Positions 7,406 to 15,677 of a stretch of DNA of 64,000 nt are shown here, piece after piece. The stretch is from assembly GCA_030645495.1 (NCBI GenBank), contig JAUSLV010000033.1:1-64000 (forward strand). Direction: 5' to 3'. Each line of letters begins with the position of its first letter. Position 1 is the stretch's first letter. A program made the position numbers and the translations under genes. The notes below the pieces were generated by a model. That model was not told the origin of the DNA. It saw only the letters and a list, made by a program, of their open reading frames with translations, and did no database searches. This DNA is from Actinomycetota bacterium (GTDB lineage: Bacteria; Actinomycetota; Acidimicrobiia; Acidimicrobiales; Ilumatobacteraceae).

Positions 7406-8845
7406 ATGAGCATGGCCGAACTGCGCACCGCTGCCGGGAGCTGGGACGAATTGGTCGACGGCGAGGGTGCCGCGCGACCGGCAGCCGCCGAACTCGTGCA
7501 ACACCTCGACGAACTGGGCCTGGCCGAGCTGCAGCAGCGCCAAGACCTGGCCGAACTCGACATCGTGGGCATGGGGATCACGTTCACGGTGTACTCCGAC
7601 GGCCGCGGCATCGATCGCGCCTGGCCGTTCGACGTGATCCCGCGGGTGATCGGCGCCGACGAGTGGCGGCGCATCGAGCGCGGGTTGGTGCAGCGGCTGA
7701 ACGCGATCAACCTGTTCATCGACGACGTGTACCACGACCAGCGGATCGTGAAGGAGGGCGTGTTTCCGGCGCACTTGCTCGAACACTCCGTGAACTTCCG
7801 GCCCGAGTGCGTGGGTGTGTCGCCGAAGTACGGCGTGTGGGCGCACATCAGCGGCAGCGACCTCGTGCGCGACGCCGACGGCACGATGTACGTGCTGGAG
7901 GACAACCTGCGTGTTCCCTCCGGCGTGAGTTACGTGTTGGAGAACCGGGCGATCTCCAAGCGAGCGTTCGCCGACCTGTTCGCGAAGCAGAGCATCCTGC
8001 CGGTGGATGCCTACACGGACGAGCTGAACCGGATGCTCAGCTCGCTCGCCCCCGACGGGGTCCCCGAGCCCACCATCGCCGTGCTGACGCCGGGGATCTT
8101 CAACAGCGCCTACTTCGAGCACTCGTTCCTCGCCCAGCGCATCGGCGCGGCGCTCGTGGAGGGTGCCGATCTCGTCGTGGCCGACGACGAGTGCGTGTAC
8201 ATGCGCACGATCGGCGGGCTCGAGCGGGTGCACGTGATCTACCGGCGGGTCGACGACCTGTTCATCGACCCCGAGGTGTTCCGCCCCGATAGCGCGCTCG
8301 GCGTACCCGGGCTGATGCGTGCGTGGCGTGCCGGCAATGTGGCGATCGCGAACGCCCCTGGCGCCGGTGTCGCCGACGACAAGGTGGTGTACGCCTGGGT
8401 GCCCGACATGATCCGCTACTACCTCGCCGAGGAACCGCTGCTGCCGAACGTTCCCACGTACCGGTGTCTGTACGCCGACGAGCGCCAGTATGTGATCGAT
8501 CACATCGCGGAGTTGGTGGTGAAACCGGCGAACGAGAGCGGCGGCTACGGCTTGCTGATCGGCAACCGCGCCTCACGCACCGAGCTCGACGCGGCGATCG
8601 CGAACATCGAGGCCGACCCGCGCAACTGGGTGGCGCAGCCGATCCTGTCGCTCAGCACGGCACCCACGTTGTGCGACGGTCAGATCGAACCTCGTCACCT
8701 CGACCTGCGGCCGTTCATCCTCAGTGGGGCCACGAACTACGTCAGCGCCGGTGGCCTCACGCGAGTGGCGTTGCGCCGTGGGTCGCTCGTCGTCAACTCT
8801 TCACAAGGTGGCGGCAGCAAGGACACCTGGATCGTGGAGGGCTGA
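7406..8845 (+). CDS. Circularly permuted ATP-grasp protein (COG2308)
   Basis: A 479-residue protein of the circularly permuted ATP-grasp type 2 family, thought to act as a carboxylate-amine (peptide) ligase; no natural product is established. Visible family segments include MGITFTVYSDG, the LFIDDVYHDQ stretch, YVLEDNLRVPSGVSY and VVKPANESGGYG. ATG 7406 is the first Met; an ATG at 7412 is an alternative. It begins a four-gene operon: the stop overlaps the next start (TGATG). In other bacteria this family co-occurs with alpha-E and transglutaminase-like proteins, as here, and is predicted from comparative genomics to make or modify a peptide. Confidence 0.9.
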   Translation: MSMAELRTAAGSWDELVDGEGAARPAAAELVQHLDELGLAELQQRQDLAELDIVGMGITFTVYSDGRGIDRAWPFDVIPRVIGADEWRRIERGLVQRLNAINLFIDDVYHDQRIVKEGVFPAHLLEHSVNFRPECVGVSPKYGVWAHISGSDLVRDADGTMYVLEDNLRVPSGVSYVLENRAISKRAFADLFAKQSILPVDAYTDELNRMLSSLAPDGVPEPTIAVLTPGIFNSAYFEHSFLAQRIGAALVEGADLVVADDECVYMRTIGGLERVHVIYRRVDDLFIDPEVFRPDSALGVPGLMRAWRAGNVAIANAPGAGVADDKVVYAWVPDMIRYYLAEEPLLPNVPTYRCLYADERQYVIDHIAELVVKPANESGGYGLLIGNRASRTELDAAIANIEADPRNWVAQPILSLSTAPTLCDGQIEPRHLDLRPFILSGATNYVSAGGLTRVALRRGSLVVNSSQGGGSKDTWIVEG

Positions 8846-9786
8846 TGCTGCTGTCGCGCGTGGCCGACAATGTGTACTGGGGCTCGCGCTACCTCGAACG
8901 GGCGGAAGACACTGCCAGGGTGGTGCGCAGCTTCACCGAGCTGATCCTCGACCTGCCCACGGGCATCGCATCGAGTTGGGAGCCGCTGCTCGCTGTCGTC
9001 GGTGGTCGCGACCAGTTCGACGCCTCCCACGTGCGCGCCGAGGAGAGCGACATCGTGCGCTTCCTCGTGGCCGACGAATCGAACCACGGCAGCGTTGTCG
9101 CCTCGGTGGCGCAGGCCCGCGAGAACCTGCGCACGGCCCGCGAGGTGCTGCCGCGCGAGGCATGGCAAGCCGTCAACGACCTGTACTTGTTCACCGGGCA
9201 CGATCGGGAGAGTGGCGTCGACCGTCGCTCGCGGGCGCGTTTCCTCAGCCGGGTGATCACCGACAGCCAACGCCTCGACGGTGTGCTCACGGGCTCGATG
9301 CGTCGCGACGAGGCGTACGAGCTCTGGCGCCTCGGCCAGGCGATCGAACGTGCCGACATGACGACCCGCGTGTTGGGTGTGCGCGCGGCATCGTTGCTCG
9401 CACTCGCCGAGCAGCCGGATGGCTTTGAGGACTTCGACGAGGTGCAGTGGATGGGTGTGTTGCGCAGCCTCACGGCGCTGCAGATGTACCAGCGGTCGCA
9501 CCGGGGCCCGATCGATGCCGATTCGGTGGTTCGGTTCCTACTGTTCGATGTCGCCTTTCCTCGTTCCGTGGCGGGCTGCGTGCAGCGCATCAGCGAGGCG
9601 TTCGGTCGTCTGCCACGGCCGGAGCACACGATGCCGGCGGCGCAGGCGGTCGTCGATCTGCTGTCGGGGTTGCCGGCGCGCGCCTCCGACGGCCGGGAGC
9701 TCGATCAAGCGATGGACCGTGTGCAACTCGCACTCGCTGCCGTGCACGACACCGTGTACGACACGTTCGTGCGTGGGGTGATATGA
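8845..9786 (+). CDS. Alpha-E domain protein (COG2307)
   Basis: A 313-residue all-alpha protein that opens with the family signature LLSRVADNVYWGSRYLERAED. Alpha-E proteins have no proven activity; they are nearly always coded beside circularly permuted ATP-grasp proteins and are assumed to be partners in the same reaction. The gene is overlapped at both ends (TGATG upstream, ATGA downstream), which argues for stoichiometric production with its neighbours. A second alpha-E domain is fused inside the next gene. Confidence 0.9.
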   Translation: MLLSRVADNVYWGSRYLERAEDTARVVRSFTELILDLPTGIASSWEPLLAVVGGRDQFDASHVRAEESDIVRFLVADESNHGSVVASVAQARENLRTAREVLPREAWQAVNDLYLFTGHDRESGVDRRSRARFLSRVITDSQRLDGVLTGSMRRDEAYELWRLGQAIERADMTTRVLGVRAASLLALAEQPDGFEDFDEVQWMGVLRSLTALQMYQRSHRGPIDADSVVRFLLFDVAFPRSVAGCVQRISEAFGRLPRPEHTMPAAQAVVDLLSGLPARASDGRELDQAMDRVQLALAAVHDTVYDTFVRGVI

Positions 9787-12095
9787 CTCCTGCGATGGAG
9801 CCGGTTCTGTACCTCGCGCCTCGGGGCGGCTACGACGAGACGGCCGACCCCACCGGTGCGCCGCGCGCCACGTGGTCGGTGGCGATCGACGCGCTCGGAT
9901 CGTTGTCGCCCGGCGCGCTGCTGCAACGCCAGCGCGATGCCGACCGCCTGCTCGATGCCGAGGGTGCCGGGCACTTGGTGCACGACCTCGCACTTGAACG
10001 TGTCTCCGACCGCCACGGGGCGGAGGCGCCGATGGTGGACAGCCGCCCCTGGCGTCTCGACCCGTTGCCGTTCGTGCTCGACGCGGCCGAGTTCGGGTTC
10101 CTCGCACAGGCAGCCGCGCAGCGGATGCGCTTGTTGGAGGCCGTGCTCGTCGACTGTGCGGGCCCGCAGACGCTCGTGCGCGACCGGCTGCTGCCCGCCG
10201 AACTGCTGTATTCGCTCTCGTCGTTCCGCGCCTCGGTGGTCGGCCTGGCGCCGCGACGCTGGCTCACCCACTACGCGGTCGATGTCGTGCGCGACGCATC
10301 CGGAGTGTGGCGCGTCGTGCACGACGCCACCGATGCTCCCAGCGGGCTCGGTTATGCCCTGCTGCAGCGGTCGGTGCTCGCCCGGCTGCTGCCGGAAGGC
10401 TTGCGCTATGCGAACGTCGCGCCGATCACGGCGCACGCCGATCGCCTGCGGCGGGCGCTCACCTCGGCGGCGCCTGCCGGCCACACGAACCCGCGTGCTG
10501 TCGTGTTCACCGCCGGCCCGGGGCACCCCAGCTACGTGGAGCACAGCTATCTCGCCACGCGCCTGGGTCTGCACCTCGTGGAGAACGCCGACCTGGTGAT
10601 GCGTGAGGGCCGCCTGTGGCTCCGCGCGCTCGACGGCTTGGAGCCGATCGACGTGGTGTATCGCAGGGTGGAGGATGGATTGCTCGACCCGCTCGAGCGC
10701 GACCACGTGGGCACGAGCGGTGTGCCCGGCATCGTGTGGGGTGCCCGCGTCGGCCATGTCGCACTCGCCAACGCGTACGGCAGCGGCCTCGCCGAGGCAC
10801 GGGCGCTCGCCCCGTTCATGCCCGCCGCGGCACAGATGCTGCTGGGCGAGACGCTGATGCTGTCGTCGCTGCAGCCGGGCAGCGCACTCTCCACCTCACC
10901 CGTGTTCGTCGCGGCCGGCACTGACGGCCGGCCGGGGTTGGAACCCCGCGCGGTGGTGCTGCGCCTGCACGTGGTGTGGGGCCCCGACGGGCCGTCGGTG
11001 ATGCCCGGCGGTGGCGGGCGCATCCTGGCGCACGGCGATGCTCCCCATCAGCCGACGGCGCTCCTCGCGAAAGACATCTGGGTCGTCGGCTTGCAGGGCG
11101 AGCCTCGCTCGGTCGTCGTCACCGCTCCACCGCAGGTCGACTTCGGCCCGTCCGTGCCCAAGCGAGCCGCCGACGCGCTCTACTGGCTGGGCCGCGCGGC
11201 CGAGCGGGCTGAAGTGGCGGTACGCACGGCGCGAGTGGTGGGCGCGCAACTCGACCAAGACCCGATGCTCGCCAACCTGGGTGAGGGCGGCTGGATCGCC
11301 GGTGCCGAAGGGTTGCTCGCCGCCGCGCGTAACGAGGCGACGATCTTCGACCCTGGCGCCACCACCCGCGATCGCTTGGTGCATGCGCTGCAGCTCACCG
11401 TCGCTGCGTCCGCCAAGCAACTCGCCGGGTTGGTGCAAGAGGCGTCGTCGGTACGCGAGTACCTCAGCTCCACCACGGGGCTCGTGCTCGGGCGGATCGC
11501 GGCCACACACGCCCGCCTCGTGGAGCACAACCCGCCGTCCGACGAACTCGACCTCGTGCTCGTCGACCTCGCCGCGCTGTCGGGGTTGGCGATGGAGAGC
11601 ACGGTGCGGGGCCCAGCATGGCGGTTCCTCGACCTGGGCCGGCGCATCGAGCGCGCGCTCGCAGTGCTCGGGTCGGTGGAGGGCGCGCTCGGGCCGGCCA
11701 CGCAGGCGATGACGCTGCAACCGCTCGCGGAAGCGGTGCTCGCCGCGAACGAGAGCCTCGTCGCCTATCGCCGGCGATATCGCAGTGATGTCGACCTCGA
11801 CGCCGTACTCGATCTGCTGTTGCGCGACGACTCGAACCCGCGTGGCCTCGTGTTCCAGCTCGACCGATTGCGCGAGCACGTCGCCGCGCTCGCGTGGGCC
11901 GACGGCCTCGAGCTCGTGCAGCGAGCGAGCACGGCGGCGTTGGAATCGGTCGACGGCGCAGTCCTCGGAGGGCGTCGCCTGGCGGTCGACTCATTCGTGT
12001 TGTCGGTGAGGGCGCCGCTGTTGGAGTTGGCCGATGCCCTCGTGGCACGTTGGTTCGCCGACCCGGTCAGCCCGACGATGATGGGCCACGGCTGA
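9783..12095 (+). CDS. ATP-grasp/alpha-E fusion protein
   Basis: A 770-residue fusion. Residues about 1-450 are a second circularly permuted ATP-grasp domain (VEHSYLATRLGLHLVENADL and DVVYRRVEDGLLDP match the family). From about residue 455 the PKRAADALYWLGRAAERAEV stretch begins a second alpha-E domain. The N-terminal domain has lost some glycine-rich strings seen in the 7406-8845 protein, so it may be a non-identical or partly inactive partner. ATG 9783 overlaps the upstream stop (ATGA). Gene order (ligase, alpha-E, ligase-alpha-E) suggests duplication of the pair followed by fusion. Confidence 0.9.
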   Translation: MTPAMEPVLYLAPRGGYDETADPTGAPRATWSVAIDALGSLSPGALLQRQRDADRLLDAEGAGHLVHDLALERVSDRHGAEAPMVDSRPWRLDPLPFVLDAAEFGFLAQAAAQRMRLLEAVLVDCAGPQTLVRDRLLPAELLYSLSSFRASVVGLAPRRWLTHYAVDVVRDASGVWRVVHDATDAPSGLGYALLQRSVLARLLPEGLRYANVAPITAHADRLRRALTSAAPAGHTNPRAVVFTAGPGHPSYVEHSYLATRLGLHLVENADLVMREGRLWLRALDGLEPIDVVYRRVEDGLLDPLERDHVGTSGVPGIVWGARVGHVALANAYGSGLAEARALAPFMPAAAQMLLGETLMLSSLQPGSALSTSPVFVAAGTDGRPGLEPRAVVLRLHVVWGPDGPSVMPGGGGRILAHGDAPHQPTALLAKDIWVVGLQGEPRSVVVTAPPQVDFGPSVPKRAADALYWLGRAAERAEVAVRTARVVGAQLDQDPMLANLGEGGWIAGAEGLLAAARNEATIFDPGATTRDRLVHALQLTVAASAKQLAGLVQEASSVREYLSSTTGLVLGRIAATHARLVEHNPPSDELDLVLVDLAALSGLAMESTVRGPAWRFLDLGRRIERALAVLGSVEGALGPATQAMTLQPLAEAVLAANESLVAYRRRYRSDVDLDAVLDLLLRDDSNPRGLVFQLDRLREHVAALAWADGLELVQRASTAALESVDGAVLGGRRLAVDSFVLSVRAPLLELADALVARWFADPVSPTMMGHG

Positions 12096-12096
12096 C

Positions 12097-12966
12097 ATGC
12101 GCACGTTCCGGGTGGTGCACCGGACGCACTACGAGTACGGGTGGCCGATGGCCGATGGGTTCACCGTCGCGCGCCTGCAGCCACGCACCACCCCGACGCA
12201 GACGCTCGTGAGCGCTCACGTGGAGGTCACCCCCACGCCCGACGAGTGGCACGAGTCGGTCGATGCGTTCGGTAACTGCGTCGTGCACTTCGCGGTGCAT
12301 CACCCGCACCGCTCGCTGTCAGTGCTGTCGACGGTGGAGGTGCAGCTGCACCATCCATCGCCACCGACCCACGATGTGCCGTGGGAAGCCGTCGTGGTCG
12401 TAGCTCGCGATGCGGGCGTGCACGTCGCCGAGTACCTGGCCCACACCGCGCAGACGCCACGGCTGGCCGCGCTCTGTCACCTCACCGATGGTGTGTTCTC
12501 CGCCGACCGCGGCGTCGTCGAGGCCGTGCACGAATTGTGCCACCGCATCTTCAACGAGTTCGTGTTCGACGCCACGTTCACCGACATCTCCACCCCGCTC
12601 GCCGACGTGCTCGCCCATCGCCGAGGCGTCTGTCAAGACTTCGCCCACACCGCGGTCGCCGCATTGCGGTCCGTCGGCCTGCCCGCCCGCTACGTGAGCG
12701 GCTACATCGAGACGCTGCCCCTGCCGGGATCGCCACGCCTCGTGGGCGTTGACGCTTCCCACGCGTGGTGCTCGGTGTGGGCCGGCGAGCTGGGCTGGCT
12801 CGATCTCGACCCCACCAACGACCAGATGCCGCCGCAGCGGCACGTCACCGTCGGGTGGGGGCGCGACTACGACGACGTTGCCCCGGTGCGCGGCGTCGTC
12901 ATCGGCCCGGCCGCCACGCAGTCGCTCACCGTCAGCGTGGATGTGGTCGAGAGCCTGCTCGGGTGA
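12097..12966 (+). CDS. Transglutaminase-like cysteine protease
   Basis: A 289-residue protein with the bacterial transglutaminase N-terminal beta domain followed by a transglutaminase core. The catalytic triad is visible: Cys179 in HRRGVCQDFAHT, His222 in DASHAWCSVW and the Asp of WLDLDPTND. These proteins are probably peptidases or amidases. The ATG begins one base after the fusion gene stop. With the ATP-grasp and alpha-E proteins it completes the conserved gene set; a role in trimming or recycling the ligated peptide is inference. Confidence 0.9.
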   Translation: MRTFRVVHRTHYEYGWPMADGFTVARLQPRTTPTQTLVSAHVEVTPTPDEWHESVDAFGNCVVHFAVHHPHRSLSVLSTVEVQLHHPSPPTHDVPWEAVVVVARDAGVHVAEYLAHTAQTPRLAALCHLTDGVFSADRGVVEAVHELCHRIFNEFVFDATFTDISTPLADVLAHRRGVCQDFAHTAVAALRSVGLPARYVSGYIETLPLPGSPRLVGVDASHAWCSVWAGELGWLDLDPTNDQMPPQRHVTVGWGRDYDDVAPVRGVVIGPAATQSLTVSVDVVESLLG

Positions 12967-13016
12967 CGTCCGAAAACCGCTAGTCATCGCCCCGTGCGCG
13001 AGGCACACTGACACTC

Positions 13017-14450
13017 GTGCTGCTCGACGACGACCATTGCTACCGGGCGATCCAGAGCCGCGACTCGCGCTTCGACGGCTGGTTCGTCACGGCTGTGCGC
13101 ACCACCGGTATCTACTGCCGCCCGTCGTGCCCGGCGATCACCCCCAAGCGTCACAACGTCGAGTTCTTCCGCGCCGCCGCCACTGCGCAGGGCAAGGGCT
13201 ATCGCGCCTGCAAGCGCTGCCGCCCCGACGCCTCGCCCGGCTCGCCCGAATGGAACAGCCGCGCCGATGTCGTCGGGCGGGCGATGCGCCTGATCGCCGA
13301 TGGTCTCGTGGACCGCGAAGGTGTGGGCGGCCTCGCCTCCCGCCTCGGCTACAGCGAACGCCAGGTGCACCGGCTGCTCGTGGGCGAGGTGGGATCCGGG
13401 CCGCTCGCGCTCGCGCGGGCACAGCGTGCGCAGACCGCCCGCATCCTGATCGAGACCACGGCGCTGCCGATCACCGACGTCGCCTTCGCTGCCGGCTTCC
13501 AGAGCGTGCGCCAGTTCAACGACACCGTCCGCGAGGTGTACGCCTCGTCGCCCACAGCGTTGCGGGCAGCGAAGTCTCCGGCTGCCACCGGTGGGCAGCT
13601 CACCGTGCGCCTTGCGTGCCGCGAGCCGTTCGCCGGTGATGCACTGCTCGCGTTCCTCGCCGTGCGGGCGGTGCCTGGTGTCGAGCACGTGGATGGCACC
13701 GTCTACCGGCGGGCGCTGCGCCTCGCCCACGGGAACGGTGTCGTGTCCGTCGATCTCGCCGGCCCGATCCTCTCGTGTTCGCTCGTGCTCGACGATGTCG
13801 CCGACGTGCAAGCCGCGGTGCAGCGAACCAGACGGCTGCTCGATCTCGACTGCGATCCGGCGTCGATCCACGAGCATCTGGAAGGCGATCAACTGCTCGC
13901 GCCGCTGGTACGTCGCCGGCCCGGCCTGCGGGCGCCCGGCCATCCGGACGGTACGGAACTGCTGGTGCGCGCGGTATTGGGCCAACAGGTGAGCGTCGCC
14001 GGCGCCCGCACGCTTGCCGCGCGGCTGGCGGCCCAACACGGCGAGCTGCTCGCCGAGCAGGTTGCGCTCGTCACCCACGCGTTCCCATCGGCCGACACGA
14101 TCGCCGGCCTTCGTCCCGACGACTTCTCGATGCCCCGCGCTCGTGGTGCGGCGCTGATCGAGGCCTGCGCTCGCGTGGCCGACGGCACGTTCGTGCTCGA
14201 CGCAGGAAGCGAGCGTGCCGAGGCGGTGCGCGGGCTTCAGGCCGTACGTGGCATCGGCCCGTGGACCGCTGGCTATGTCGCCATGCGCGCGCTCGGCGAC
14301 CCCGACGTGTTCCTGCCCACCGATCTCGGTGTGCGGCACGCGCTCGCTGCGCTCGGTGCCGACCCGTCGGAGAAGGCCGTCACCGCGCTCGCCGAGCGTT
14401 GGCGACCGTGGCGGTCGTACGCACTGCACCATCTGTGGGCAAGCTTGTGA
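13017..14450 (+). CDS. Ada-type regulator fused to AlkA DNA glycosylase
   Basis: A 477-residue fusion. Residues 1-75 are an AdaA zinc domain with Cys34, Cys38, Cys65 and Cys68, where Cys38 should accept methyl groups from phosphotriesters. Then comes an AraC-type helix-turn-helix (about 80-180), and an AlkA-like 3-methyladenine glycosylase with the helix-hairpin-helix VRGIGPWTAGYVAMRALG and the catalytic Asp region PDVFLPTDLG. It would sense DNA methylation, switch on repair genes and excise alkylated bases. The start is GTG 13017. The methylguanine transferase it would need in addition follows 11 nt downstream. Confidence 0.92.
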   Translation: MLLDDDHCYRAIQSRDSRFDGWFVTAVRTTGIYCRPSCPAITPKRHNVEFFRAAATAQGKGYRACKRCRPDASPGSPEWNSRADVVGRAMRLIADGLVDREGVGGLASRLGYSERQVHRLLVGEVGSGPLALARAQRAQTARILIETTALPITDVAFAAGFQSVRQFNDTVREVYASSPTALRAAKSPAATGGQLTVRLACREPFAGDALLAFLAVRAVPGVEHVDGTVYRRALRLAHGNGVVSVDLAGPILSCSLVLDDVADVQAAVQRTRRLLDLDCDPASIHEHLEGDQLLAPLVRRRPGLRAPGHPDGTELLVRAVLGQQVSVAGARTLAARLAAQHGELLAEQVALVTHAFPSADTIAGLRPDDFSMPRARGAALIEACARVADGTFVLDAGSERAEAVRGLQAVRGIGPWTAGYVAMRALGDPDVFLPTDLGVRHALAALGADPSEKAVTALAERWRPWRSYALHHLWASL

Positions 14451-14461
14451 AGGAGAACCCG

Positions 14462-15013
14462 ATGCACCGCACGAACAACATTCCACCGCTCGGCGACCAC
14501 CGCGCGCTCGTGCGCGCCACGATGCCGGCGCCCGTGGGGGAGTTGACCCTGATCGCGAGCGCTCGCGGCCTGCGCGCGGTGCTGTGGCATGGTGAGCTTC
14601 CGGCGGACACCGACATCGCCGTGGCAGCCGGTTCGGGTCGCGCCGCATCGATCCTGGCCGAGGCGGTGTGCCAGCTGGAGGAGTATTTCGCCGGCACTCG
14701 CACCGAGTTCGACCTGCCGCTCGACCCCGTGGGCACCGAGTTCCAACAGGCCGCGTGGACGGAGCTGCGCAAGATCCCGTTCGGGGAGACGATCAGCTAT
14801 GGCGAGCAGGCTCGTCGCTTGGGCGATGCCAACAAGTCGCGAGCCGTTGGCGCGGCGAACGGGCGCAACCCGATCAGCATCATCGTGCCGTGCCACCGGG
14901 TGATCGGCGCGAACGGCTCACTCACCGGCTTCGCCGCCGGTGTGGACATCAAGCACTGGCTGCTGCAACACGAGCAGCGCGGCGCTGGGCAAGGGCAACT
15001 CACGCTCGTGTGA
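14462..15013 (+). CDS. ogt: Methylated-DNA--protein-cysteine methyltransferase
   Basis: A suicide repair enzyme of 183 residues that takes the methyl group from O6-methylguanine onto Cys144 in IIVPCHRVIGANG. The preceding SRAVGAANGRNP helix is the DNA-binding Arg-finger region. The ATG lies behind AAGGAGAA, immediately after the Ada/AlkA fusion gene, so the two form an alkylation-repair operon probably autoregulated by the Ada domain. The gene converges on the 15029-15631 gene with a 15-nt gap. Confidence 0.95.
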   Translation: MHRTNNIPPLGDHRALVRATMPAPVGELTLIASARGLRAVLWHGELPADTDIAVAAGSGRAASILAEAVCQLEEYFAGTRTEFDLPLDPVGTEFQQAAWTELRKIPFGETISYGEQARRLGDANKSRAVGAANGRNPISIIVPCHRVIGANGSLTGFAAGVDIKHWLLQHEQRGAGQGQLTLV

Positions 15014-15028
15014 GCCGCGCCGGCAGGC

Positions 15029-15631
15029 TCAGCGGTGGCGGGCAGCCTGCTGCTGAGCGCGGCGGGCGGCGGCCTCGGCCTGCTTGCGCTCCTTGACCGC
15101 CTTGCGCTTCGCCTTCGTGTCCTCGTCGGCGGTGCGCGCGGGCAGCACCTCGACCTCCACCTTGGCGGCGGGCGGCAACGCGAACACGTCGTCGTGCTTC
15201 AGCACGTCGATCAGCATCGCCGACGCCGCGGCCTCGCCGGCCACCGACGACGCGAGCATGAGGCGCACCGTGGGCACGCCGAACTCCTTCACGAGCGCCG
15301 GAGCGATCTCTTGGAAGTTGTCGTGCGACGGGTTGTCACTGTTGTCGCCGAGCAACTCGATGCACTTCGCGAGGCACGGGTCGGCGGCGAGCGTGGCCAG
15401 CTGCTCGAGGCCGCCGTTCATCCGACCGCGAGCTGCGTGAGCGCGCATGGCCAGCGTGCGAGCTGCGGCGTCGGTGAAGCCACCCTCTTTCGCGCCGCAC
15501 GCCTCGTCGATCGCCTCGCGGTGGTCGTCGGGCAGCGAGGCCACGAGCGCGGCGAGTTCGTCGTCGGTGAGTGCATTGAATGCACGGTCGAGCAACGTAA
15601 GGGCAGAGAGGCGATTCTTGAGCTGGCTCAT
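15029..15631 (-). CDS. Conserved hypothetical protein with basic helical tail
   Basis: A 200-residue soluble protein that I cannot assign. It starts MSQLKNRLSALTLLDRAF, is helical through its middle, and ends in a charged Lys/Arg/Ala/Gln-rich tail (from about residue 165) that looks like an extended helix able to bind nucleic acid or ribosomes. The gene follows mfd by 45 nt on the same strand. It has its own TAGCCT -10-like box at 15641-15646, 9 nt before the ATG, so it may be transcribed alone. Confidence 0.75.
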   Translation of the reverse strand: MSQLKNRLSALTLLDRAFNALTDDELAALVASLPDDHREAIDEACGAKEGGFTDAAARTLAMRAHAARGRMNGGLEQLATLAADPCLAKCIELLGDNSDNPSHDNFQEIAPALVKEFGVPTVRLMLASSVAGEAAASAMLIDVLKHDDVFALPPAAKVEVEVLPARTADEDTKAKRKAVKERKQAEAAARRAQQQAARHR

Positions 15632-15677
15632 CGGGCCGTAAGGCTACCGGGATGGCAGGGTCGGCCCTCATGCGCGC

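Noticed and set aside
9447-9782. Longer start for the ATP-grasp/alpha-E fusion
   Set aside because: The upstream part lies within the alpha-E gene and reads as shadow sequence; ATG 9783 overlaps the stop in the pattern of the operon.
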